A stretch of DNA of 64,000 bases from Ampelomyces quisqualis (taxonomy: Eukaryota; Ascomycota; Dothideomycetes; Pleosporales; Phaeosphaeriaceae): assembly GCA_018398575.1 (NCBI GenBank), contig JAGTXZ010000021.1, forward strand, positions 1,240,001-1,304,000, written 5' to 3'. Under the pieces are notes generated by a model, which saw only the letters and a list, made by a program, of their open reading frames with translations, made no database searches and was not told the DNA's origin. Shown piece by piece: positions 55,564-64,000 of the stretch (positions within the stretch are counted from its first letter, which is position 1; the number at the start of each line of letters is the position of its first letter). Both the position numbers and the translations under genes were made by a program.

Positions 55564-57007
55564 GCCGGATGATGATAACAAGGACAAGGATAAATTGGAA
55601 GGGTTGCGAAGGTTTGACGAGCTGGTAGGTTTGATTGTCTTGATGCTGGCGGATGGGTCGTATTTTCAGGGGAATCGCAAGCCACGCGAAATGAAACGTG
55701 CAGTCCTCGAGTAAGTTTGCCATTGCGCCAATGTTTGAATTGGCAGTGCGGTCGAATTATGCTTTTGCAGCGAGCGGCAAGTGTAGCGACAAGCGTGTTG
55801 GATTTGGGCGAGTCGAGGGCTAAAGGGCTGTCGCGTCGTGTTTTGGTTCGGGCGTATCACAAAGGAGCTCGTATTTTCTGTGTTGCAGGTTTCGAGCTAC
55901 CTAGTCTTGGTACAGGGCTGCAACACAAAAGAAAAGAGCCCCTGCGTAGCCCACGAGAGTCTCCAGGAGGATATATCGTAAGGGTTTTGCGTGCGCAAGG
56001 CTGCTGGGTAGGCTGTGTACGATCACGTGATCAATCACATTCACTAGAAACGCCTCGGCAGCCGCCTAGGTCTAGCGACGCCGATTTGCCTAATCCTTAT
56101 CTCTTATTCTCTCCCATGTCTGTATTCACCCCAACAGCTATAATTACGTTTGATTTTACCTTGATATACGCGCGCAAAACGTCTAAAGTAATTAGTAAAG
56201 GGTATTTGCAGGTAGCAGCCAAAGGATGGATCAACGATAGTATTAAGACAGTTCCTTACAGAGTAACTGTAGATCAATAGGGGTTGATGTACTCTTATGC
56301 ACGTAATCTACCTCAAGAGGTACCCGAGGTCTCCTACCGTTGGACCACATTATGGATTCCTGCGCTGGTAAATGATCTTGAAACACGTGTATAGATAATT
56401 GAAATAATGGTCGAAGGGCAATGAGGGGTGACGGCTGTTTGTATCTCCCCCTCATGCCGTAGTGTTGGAAGCGCTGGTGTGACGGGGAACGGGAATAGAT
56501 TTTGGTGCCTGAGTCGATGATTTTTGGCATTAAGAGCTTGATGGCAAGTGGTTTTCCATGAGTGCTCCCTTGACATCCCCACAGCTGTCGGCGAAGTGAT
56601 ATATTTTACCACACGAGGCATAGCAATGATGCTTAGCTGAACGGGTTGCACGTCGGAATGCAGTCCAGCAGGGGCCGTTTGCGTTCAGATTTTAGTTTGA
56701 TGTTTATTTTTGGAGTACAGTCTACGCTGGAGCATATAAGGCCACTTCAGAATATCAAAAGCCAGAGTGTTTGTCTTCCAAGAAGCTCAAACTTGGACTC
56801 GATAGGTCATGGAATATTATTGCACATGATGTGCCGTTCTCTGTTCGCTGGTGAACCTTGCTTACAGCAGGTCAGAAATCACCTCTCCTTTACCCTGAAT
56901 ACAACAACCGAATTGACCACCTTCGTCCATGGATGCACTTCGACCAGGACCTCCAACCCGGTGTCCTGGATAGTTGTAGAAAGCTCAAGACTCTGTTGGC
57001 ACCCGCA
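55564..57007. other. Intergenic region, no confident gene
   Basis: A 187-codon plus frame at 55717-56280 lacks any motif. A perfect palindrome GATCACGTGATC is at 56021-56032. Confidence 0.45.
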
Positions 57008-57971
57008 TTAGCATCGCAGAAAAAGAGGGCTCATGGGACGTACCGGGTAAAGCACGGTTCGCAGACCCCACGCGCTCCGCGCTACTACCAGACTTCCTGG
57101 GCGCAGTTTGCCAGCCAGTGATGTGAGGATAGACATTTTGGACTCGGTGTCCGTACCCACCAACGCAGCCAGGAACACGACTTCGAACGAAAGCCAGTCC
57201 GTTCCCTTGGTCGATGGACGAGTGATGTCCTCGCACACAAAGCTCATCCTTGCTCCGTGCCCTAGCTTTTGACATAGCTCTTGACTGACTTGCAAGGCTC
57301 TAGAGTCGCGGTCGATGTTGTGCACAGCAACTTGGGGATACCGATCCAGCATGCAAAGCGAGGTCAGCGGTAAAGGCCCAGAACCAATAAACGCAACGTT
57401 TGTTGGGGCATGGGGGAGAAAAGCGTCAAGTGTGCAGCATTCCAGGCGCGAAAGATCTAGGTAGTTTTGATGGTATGGAAAAGAGCGAAGTAGCGCAGAT
57501 GGTTCGCATTGTCGGGTTGCTTTGCCATGTGTCAATACTCTGTGCACCAGTGTTTGGGGGGCTGTGCAAACCTTGGGTTCGTGCTTCCCGAAGCATCTGC
57601 AGCGCCCAGTAATTCTCCAGCTCGCCTTCAGCAGCACCGCAGAGTGGACGTAGCGTGTCACATAGTTCTGCTACACCGCGGATTGCGAGAAACTCGGCAG
57701 TGAAGTCGGCGCCATAAGGTACGATGCAAAGATTTACGAGTCGTGTAAGGAGCTCGTTGATCTGCTCTCCGGGCGCAAGACTAGGCAAAGTCGCCAAAGA
57801 TGTATGTATGTGTCGGATTTGGGAATATAGCTTGTGAGCGGCACTTGCTGCCGCGGTGGGGGTACGAGGAGGCGTGATGCTCTGCAACGCGAGGTCCACA
57901 CAGTGCGTCACATCAGACGTTCCACTACCAGTAGGTTTGTGGTTCTGTATTGAATCGCCGGTGGCCATCAT
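57008..57971 (-). CDS. Nicotianamine synthase (303 aa)
   Basis: Exons are 57971-57572 and 57519-57008. The 52-bp intron has a TTGACAC branch and joins in phase 1 as REARTQ-ATRQCEPSALL; the total is 304 codons. Two adjacent Met codons open the frame (57971 and 57968). The N-terminal half is helical with LCGAAEGELENYWALQML. The C-terminal half is the SAM-binding catalytic domain: FPYHQNYLDLSRLE, VAFIGSGPLPLTSLCML, the acidic VHNIDRDSRAL and FEVVFLAALVG, then GSLVVARSAWGLRTVLYP. These are hallmark nicotianamine synthase motifs. The enzyme condenses aminocarboxypropyl groups of S-adenosylmethionine into the metal chelator nicotianamine, or a related product in fungi, for zinc/iron homeostasis. 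Expected location is the cytosol. No metal transporter is adjacent. The gene looks intact. Confidence 0.92.
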
Positions 57972-58655
57972 GGTTTCTCTTGGGGTAATTGTGCTGGCGA
58001 TTGTCGATAATGCTTGAATTATGCTCGTGTTTTCAGCAAATCGTTTCCGGCGCGAGCGAACTCATATGTAACACCAACCTTAAAAAAAAGCAGTTTCGAA
58101 GTAGGAAGCACTTACACAACTAATTACAATGTAGCGGTGTTGATTGGTCGCATCAGATTGAGCACCGTGATGGTTTCGTGGGGTGTGGATGTCGTGTGGG
58201 TAAGAGATCTTGTATAATCAGTGGAGGCTAGACTCAGTGAGGCAGGAATATATGGAGATGACTCGGGCCCAACGGCGACTCCGTGGGTATTGCAAGCAAC
58301 AAGCCGTTCGCACGGGTAGAGTTGCTGTTGTACAACTCATCGCTCACGCCGGCTACCTGCACTACGTGAAAATTCTGAGCTGTGATCAGAGCAGCCTGTA
58401 CGGGGTAAATTGGGCTTGACTTGAGGCTTGATTTAGGGCCGTACACTTGGTCGACCTGTTCGAGCGAAATACAGGGGCGCTTGACTTGTAAGCTGAGGCT
58501 TAATAGTGAGGCTGAATCTACTCTAAAGTAGGCAGATTGTGGTATCTGCCAAGGCCGGTAGTCTACCTCTAAGGGCGTAGTGTAGTTACCCTAAAATAGA
58601 ATTACGTAATGCGTCACGTGCTCGTCCATGACCTAAGTACGTCATTTATTCCCAT
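57972..58655. other. Intergenic region
   Basis: Promoter side of the nicotianamine synthase gene and 3' flank of the amidohydrolase gene. No metal-responsive element was identified with confidence. A CACGTG sits near 58615. Confidence 0.45.
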
Positions 58656-60614
58656 CTACTCTCGTTGATAAACACACTTCCCTCCCACCCATGTCTCCCG
58701 CACTGTCAGTGTCCGCAGAGATTCGACATCCACTTTGTCCAGTGGGATATCCAGCACCACCCAATCTCCATAGGCTCCCACGTCAATGACACCAGCTTTG
58801 CCTTCCAGGAAAGCACCGTATGCGGGGTTGATAGTGAAACCCTCCAAAGCTTGACCGAGGGTGATTGTCTCTTCAGCATACCACCCAGCCTTCCCACCAC
58901 TAGCATCTAGACCCGTTTTAGGACTCCGTCGCGTGACCGCAGCATATATTCCTTCAAAGACGTTGGCCGGCTCGACCGGAAAATCACTGCCTAATACTGG
59001 CTTGAGTGGGAGAAGCGAGCGCATGCGGTATGCTTCGTTCTTTGTGCGTTCCGTACCAAGCCGACTCTCGGCATATCCCATGTCGGAGGTTGCATGTGTT
59101 GGTTGAATAGATGGGATGATGTGCAGATCCGCCATTCGTCGTTGATCGTTTGGGTGGATAATCTGTGAATGCTCGATGCGGAAACGATACTCCGTTTGAC
59201 AATCCCAAGGACTTTTGTTAGGACAGAGCGCCTTGAGAGCAGCTTCGAATGCATCAATGGCAAGCCTGTTTGCAAGATCTCCAATTGCGTGAATGTTGAC
59301 TTGATAGCCTGCAGTCGCCCAATCGTGAGTAAGCTGAGAGAGAGTGGTCGCGTTGATGAGAAGGGTGCCAGATGAGCTCGATTTATCGCTGTATGGCTCA
59401 ATCATAGCACTTCCCCAGCTCCCAAGCGCTCCATCTGCCAGAAGTTAGCTTCCGTTGAATGGTCAAAAGACTACGTGAACCTACCACCGAAGAGCTTTAC
59501 GCTACGAACACGAAACTTCCCGTTTGGGGTCGCAATTTGGCTGACATCTTTGGGACAGAAAGTGTTCCTGACGTCGCACTCAATCATGGCATTTACTCGC
59601 ACAGTCCAGTCTGCGTCTCCTGAAAGCCTCTCGTACAGCCGGAGCTCGGTTGGCTACACGATTGGCAAGAGACGCGCTTAGTAACACACCATACATAGGC
59701 TCCAGACTGGCACTTACAGTAACACCGGCATCATGCATCCCGACAATTCCCAGCTTGTTCAGTTCCTTCATGGCATCTTTCAAGAATTTTGTCTTCCGCA
59801 CAGGATTCGGCTTCGGGTAATGCTTGAGAACAAGGTCCATGGCATTGTCGCAGAAGACTCCTTTGGCAGGAATTTCGCCTCCAGGCGTGTCACCAATCTT
59901 GATTGGTAGGAGTGAGAGGACTTGATTTGATACCCAGATGCAATGCACATCGACACGATCGAGCATGACATACAGGTCCTGGAAAGAAGAGTCGATCTCT
60001 AGGTCATCCTGCCACTGATTAGTCCTTTCCGTCAAGGTAAACCACCGCCTGCTAAGGCATACAAGCGAAAAACCAGGCGACGCTTTGTCGAATCAAGTCA
60101 ATTGAAATCACGGGCTGCTTACTGCTACGGGCCATTGACCATTGAAGTTTGCTTGATCCCAGCCCACACCTCTCAACCACTGCTTTTGCGTTCCGGCTTC
60201 CGGCCGCCGCGTCTTGTAATCGACCAGCCTCTGCTGCACCTCCTCCATAGAACTGGCCCCAAAGATGTTGACCGAGTCCAGGAGCTCTCCGTATTGCGCA
60301 AGATGGCCATGACCGTCCCATAGGCCGGGGATCACGTGTCCAGGACGCTGCTTGATGCCATCGGGCACTTCATCGCGAAACACGCGCGAGAATTGGCCGT
60401 TGGAGATGCTGAAGCAGCGCGCCTGTGGGAGATGGGAAGTAAGAGTCGTAACCGAGGCGTAGCAATGCGTGGTCGCGAAGAGGTTCCATATCGTGTTGAA
60501 AGTACTGCTCTTGGCGATGGGCTGGACGATGAAGTTGGGAAGACCGTTCGGGTAAAGGACAACGACAAGTAAGAGAGGGTAGGCGGCCCAGAACAAGGCC
60601 GAAACAGATGGCAT
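58656..60614 (-). CDS. Membrane-anchored amidohydrolase, Amidohydro_3 / YtcJ type (576 aa)
   Basis: Exons are 60614-60123, 60008-59718, 59653-59485 and 59434-58656 (577 codons); introns are 114, 64 and 50 bp. Joins restore QWPVA-DDLEIDSS, HDAGVT-PTELRLYERL and KLFG-DGALGSWGSAM. The start is the Met of MPSVSALFWAAYPLLLVVVL, a hydrophobic segment that could be a signal anchor. Metal-binding and catalytic features of the amidohydrolase superfamily are HGH at residues 102-104 (GLWDGHGHL), HAIGDLANR, FRIEHSQ and the Asp in LGSDFPVEP. The family hydrolyses amide or ester-like bonds with one or two divalent metals; the substrate here is unknown. Fungal members are often annotated as amidohydrolase 3 or exoenzyme-regulatory-like. 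If the N-terminus is a signal anchor, the active domain faces the secretory lumen or outside. Confidence 0.88.
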
Positions 60615-61075
60615 GGCTTGTCCGATGCTGCAGTTCAAGGTTGGGCATTGGCGCGGTCACGTGCCTTCAACACCTATCAGCAATCTGCAAACCAGTCCAG
60701 TAAATGTAACATGGCGAAGGTCCATGACCGCCCGTGACGACATGATGTCTGAGTGCTTCACCGCTTCCATGCCGAATACATGTCCGGCAGCAGACCCTGA
60801 TCGGCGGCGTGTCGAGGTGCGGGGGATGCCCAGTCCTGCGCTGCCACGCACCGCGAATCATCCAGAAAGCGTCCAGCGTCCACGGGCGTCGGGCCCACAG
60901 GAACCAGGCTCTGCGCCAAGAGGTCGGCTTACTGGCGCCATGACCTCACCGGACAGGGCCGCAGTGATGGCAGGCCGAAGCAGGGCTTTTGAATAAGTGT
61001 GCCCTGTGGACCGCCTAACCGCACCAGACACTGCTCCCACACACCCGAGCACCCAACCACCTACACACGGCTACT
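60615..61075. promoter_or_regulatory. Divergent promoter region (amidohydrolase / Arg-Asp-rich protein)
   Basis: 461 bp, fairly GC-rich, with a GGTCACGTGCC (CACGTG core) at about 60655-60665, close to the amidohydrolase start. No protein-coding signal. Confidence 0.45.
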
Positions 61076-61975
61076 ATGGGACGACGCGACAGAGATCGGG
61101 CGGAAGAGCTGCCGCCGCCGCCGCCAATGGGTCAGCGTAAGTTGTCCCGCCGTCTCGAGGTCCTGGACATGCGCTTAGGATTCAGCGCCAGAGCCGACGT
61201 ACCACTTTGAGAACTACGAGGACGGCAAGCCAAAGTGGGCGCCGAATGTTGACAACCAGCGCGACTACCGCGACTATCGAGACAGCCGGCGCGAGCAGAG
61301 GCGCCCCCGCAGACGAGGCGACCATGACGATGCTGCCCCTCCGCCACCCAGAGGCAGCCACCACCGCTCGTCGTGCCACATGCCACATGCTGACCTCGAG
61401 TAGACGTGCGGCCGCCCCGCCCTCGCCCAAGACGATCCCACTCATCGTCCTCGGAGTCAGACTCAGCCCCGCCTCGCCGCTCCGACCGCCGTGACGAGCC
61501 CCGCGGCGGCCGCGATCGCAGGCGCGAGCACGACACGTACGATTCCTACGACGAACACTACCCCCCGCGGCGACCTGGCCAGGACAAGCGCCGAGACCGC
61601 GGCGGCTATGTGAGCGACGACCGCCACAACCGCCCTCCACGCGACGACCGAGACAGGCGTGACCGACCGCGCGACGACCGAGATCGCAGAGACCGACACC
61701 GCGACGACCGCTACGACGACATGTTCAACTCGCGGCGAGACTCGCGGCGCGACCCGCGACACGACGACAGAGATAGGCGCGATCGCTACGATGACGACCG
61801 CTATCGTGACCGCCCAAGGAGCGACGGCAGAGCTGTCGGCAAGCCAGGCCAGCCCGAGTGGCAGCGCCAAGCCATGACCATGTTCAAGCAGTACGCCATG
61901 CCCATCATCAAGAAAGAAGGGCAAAAGTACATTGCCAAGCAAATGAGCGGCATGGGCGGTAGCTCGAAGCGCTGA
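61076..61975 (+). CDS. Arg/Asp-rich low-complexity protein with a conserved-looking C-terminal helix (263 aa)
   Basis: The proposed exons are 61076-61136, 61186-61372 and 61432-61975, totalling 264 codons. The first intron (49 bp, GTAAGT) is well supported; the second (59 bp, GTGCCA donor, branch GCTGAC) is chosen because it keeps the frame and its exact borders are uncertain. The start is MGRRDRDRAEELPPPPPMG. Exon 2 gives PEPTYHFENYEDGKPKWAP, an ordered aromatic segment. Exon 3 is dominated by DDRDRRDR-type repeats, like RNA-binding or spliceosomal RD/RS proteins. The C-terminus GQPEWQRQAMTMFKQYAMPI, then a Lys-rich helix, looks like a separate conserved unit. Function is unknown; a nuclear or RNA-associated role is a guess from composition. 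Confidence 0.6.
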
Positions 61976-62402
61976 GACGGCTGCGTTTTCTTCTACCATG
62001 GGTCTCTTTCTTTCACCAGGGTTGGGGGAACCTTCACCTGGGTTGCACCAGTCGGCGTTCAGCTCCATTTCTATCTCTTTATATCCACTTTTTTATGATT
62101 CTGCAATCGGCACATAGTCCAACGAACATGACCATAGACAGCCCTATTCACGGCAAGAGTCATGTGGATCAAAGCAAAAAAGTGCAAATTTGATCCGTAA
62201 ATGCCCATGTCGTAGGCAAGCAGCCTGCGCACCAAACTCTACTTAACATTACTTGCACGCTATATACAATGTAAAATGCTCCGATGCCAAAAAAAGCGAG
62301 TACCTGCCTCGTCCAAACCAAATCATACACGCTATGATTCCAAATAAGACGTGCCTATTCCCATATCCAAATGGCGTCGCCATCATCAACATCTAGCCGC
62401 TC
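61976..62402. other. Intergenic region between convergent genes
   Basis: 3' flanks of the Arg/Asp-rich gene (plus) and the AT-hook protein gene (minus). Nothing else is recognised. Confidence 0.55.
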
Positions 62403-64000
62403 CTAACGGCTTTGTCGCGGCGTTTCTCCAGGCGGCTGTCCTGGTATCATGGCTTTAAATGGTATGTCTCGACCTACAGAAAGCGGCGCATACGACCCAA
62501 AGTGCTGTGATGGGGCCGGCGCCAGCGCTGGAGGTCCTGTGCGAGGAGGCTGGTCGCTGCTCCTTGGCCGTGGGCCTGCAGGGCTTTGTGGTCCATATGG
62601 ACTGGGGTAAGAGGGGGCTTGCTGCTGATGCTGCAGCGGCGCAGGAGCTAGCGCACGCGATCCGTATTGCGCACCAAGCAGCGGGGGAACGGGAAATGGA
62701 TAAGAGCCAGAAGGAAGTGCAGCTAAAGGTGAGTATTGTAGCAGCATTGGATGTGATGGCGGCGGTGGCGGTGCTGGAGCGTACATGTAAAGTGGCGAGG
62801 GAGCCGTTGGAGGCTGAGTTTGATGCAAACTATACGCTTCAGCTGACGGATGGTACGGGGGCTCAGTGTACTGTATGGAAGCACGATGCGCAGGCTCCGA
62901 GAGCGTCGCAGAAGACACGCCGGCTGTCGCAGGCGCGGCAGAGGCTCTGCCTCCTCGCCTGCTATGGGACGACCCAGGCCGTGAATCTGGACCCTTAGAC
63001 GAGGTACCATTCCTCTCATCTTGCTCCTTCTTCCGCGCCTTGCGTTCTGCCCACCACACCGTCATAGAATGGCTCCTCTTCTCACTCTTCACCCGCGGTT
63101 TGTGTCTCGAGCCTCCCACGGGCATCGTTTCCTCGTCGTGGTTATTGGTATGCATGTATGTGTCAGGGGGGTTGTACGTATCCGACTGCGCTGCAGTCAC
63201 CTCATGAACCGCAGACGGCTGTGGTAGAGCTTGGAAGACCGTCTCAGCAGAGTTTGGTACCAGCGGGGTAGGTTCAGACAGTGGCTGTGCGTCAAGGGTA
63301 AACTGACCTTGGCCTTCGCTCATAGACTGTAGCACTGGAGGAGGAGCGTTTGGGCCGTGGGCGGAGGGCACGGGCGTGCTGGTCTCGCTAGCCTTTTTGC
63401 GCGGACCCTTTTTGACACCATAGTCGCTACGTCTGGCTACGTTCTTGCTACCTGCAGGTCGACCTCGCTTCACATTGGCGTCTGAGTAGTCATCTCCATC
63501 CATAGCTGAGGATTCCTCCTCACCAGAACTTGCAATCTGCGAATTTTCTCGCATTTCTTGTATGCGCTGATGCAGGAGGTTACTGGCCGCGGTTCTTGCT
63601 CGTTTAGTGGGCCTACTCTCGGGCTCAGGAGTTTCGGACGCATTGTTCAAGAATCGACTGACTCCTTTTTTGCGCGCCCCTCCCCAGCCGTTATGTTTCT
63701 TAGGTGTGCTAACGCCAGTGCCGGCATCACTGCCGTCAAACTTCCGAGTTGCCCTTCGCTGGCGTTTTGCAGGGCGACCGTCATTGTCTTCGTAGTCCTC
63801 TTCTTCACTAGCAAGAGCAGAGTCAAGTTGATCGCGATTGCGGCGGGTTCGGAGCTCCCGACCACCGCTTTTCTCAGCCCCTGGTCTCTGGCCCCATGGG
63901 TCCTGGGCCTCGGGCGGCTTCTTGGGATCGTACGAGTATCCGTACAGGTCAGCTTCCTTGATTACTTCGTAGACGTCTGGGGCCATTGGAATGCGTCCAC
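62403..64000 (-). CDS. Basic, disordered nuclear-type protein with an AT-hook-like motif (5' end outside window)
   Basis: The frame is open to the window edge: upstream of the Met at 63986 it reads GRIP without a stop, so MAPDVYEV may be internal and the gene probably starts beyond 64000. The visible ~530 residues begin with a conserved-looking acidic/aromatic segment (DVYEVIKEADLYGYSYDPKK). Basic clusters follow (RPAKRQRRATRKF, SRPTKRARTA; likely nuclear localisation signals), then HNGWGGARKKGVSRFLNN and an AT-hook-like VKRGRPAGSKN. A helix MTVWWAERKARKKEQDE is followed by a long Pro/Gln/Tyr-rich tail to the stop at 62403. Composition suggests a chromatin- or transcription-associated protein binding AT-rich DNA; no enzymatic domain is visible. 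The partner exons outside the window would decide the family. Confidence 0.65.
   Translation of the reverse strand, partial: GRIPMAPDVYEVIKEADLYGYSYDPKKPPEAQDPWGQRPGAEKSGGRELRTRRNRDQLDSALASEEEDYEDNDGRPAKRQRRATRKFDGSDAGTGVSTPKKHNGWGGARKKGVSRFLNNASETPEPESRPTKRARTAASNLLHQRIQEMRENSQIASSGEEESSAMDGDDYSDANVKRGRPAGSKNVARRSDYGVKKGPRKKASETSTPVPSAHGPNAPPPVLQSMSEGQGQFTLDAQPLSEPTPLVPNSAETVFQALPQPSAVHEVTAAQSDTYNPPDTYMHTNNHDEETMPVGGSRHKPRVKSEKRSHSMTVWWAERKARKKEQDERNGTSSKGPDSRPGSSHSRRGGRASAAPATAGVSSATLSEPAHRASIQYTEPPYHPSAEAYSLHQTQPPTAPSPLYMYAPAPPPPPSHPMLLQYSPLAALPSGSYPFPVPPLLGAQYGSRALAPAPLQHQQQAPSYPSPYGPQSPAGPRPRSSDQPPRTGPPALAPAPSQHFGSYAPLSVGRDIPFKAMIPGQPPGETPRQSR

Noticed and set aside
55717..56280. 187-codon plus-strand frame as a gene.
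   Set aside because: Composition and lack of any motif suggest chance; it also reads through the GATCACGTGATC palindrome.
1..64000. CRISPR arrays, prokaryotic operons or ribosome-binding sites.
   Set aside because: The window is eukaryotic (spliceosomal introns throughout); the only tandem repeats are the short minisatellites listed.

Overview
The window is nuclear DNA of a filamentous ascomycete (Pezizomycotina). A Dothideomycete, possibly Pleosporales, is my best guess from overall style, not something proved here. The evidence is protein-coding genes with one to four introns of mostly 40-75 bp, GTRNGT-like donors and CTRAY-like branch points. There are also fungal-specific families (Zn2Cys6/Fungal_trans_2 regulators, PTH11-like rhodopsin-fold proteins, DUF7053, fungal nicotianamine synthase) and a large repeat mutated by a RIP-like C-to-T process. 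Exon joins were worked out by hand from reading frame, splice sites and family motifs; every multi-exon model called as a gene sums to a multiple of three.

Layout. 1-9 kb: end of a SET-domain gene, then two long, largely disordered proteins of unknown function (1025 and 1371 aa). 9-19 kb: a secreted tyrosinase, a seven-helix rhodopsin-fold membrane protein, a 535-bp TA-flanked MITE, about 3.5 kb without a convincing gene, and the remnant of an aldo-keto reductase. 19-36 kb: an intact Zn2Cys6 regulator converges on a second Fungal_trans_2 regulator, whose coding sequence is split by a 13.25-kb LTR retrotransposon with 173-bp LTRs and the target duplication AGGGC. The element holds a Ty3/gypsy chromovirus-type gag-pol relic and, downstream of pol, a second relic frame of about 5.4 kb carrying UPF1-like SF1 helicase motifs. 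The interior is RIP-mutated almost to saturation in a narrow YCR context.

36-44 kb: a probable pentose/polyol catabolic cluster next to the broken regulator. It holds a transketolase/dihydroxyacetone synthase and an L-arabinitol-4-dehydrogenase-like enzyme, transcribed divergently from a shared 477-bp region, followed by an MFS sugar transporter. 44-49 kb: a DUF7053 protein, a Baeyer-Villiger-type FAD monooxygenase ending in a peroxisomal-type ARL tripeptide, and a short-chain dehydrogenase broken by a frameshift and a stop. 49-64 kb: a protein with a Pif1-helicase-like C-terminal fold, a secreted beta-helix protein, a small kinase-fold protein, nicotianamine synthase, a membrane-anchored amidohydrolase, an Arg/Asp-rich protein, and the start-truncated end of an AT-hook protein.

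As a working picture, the 36-44 kb genes would import a sugar, oxidise the polyol and feed the pentose-phosphate pathway. The neighbouring regulator may once have controlled them but is now disrupted. The monooxygenase and dead dehydrogenase look like a former alcohol-to-ketone-to-ester pair.
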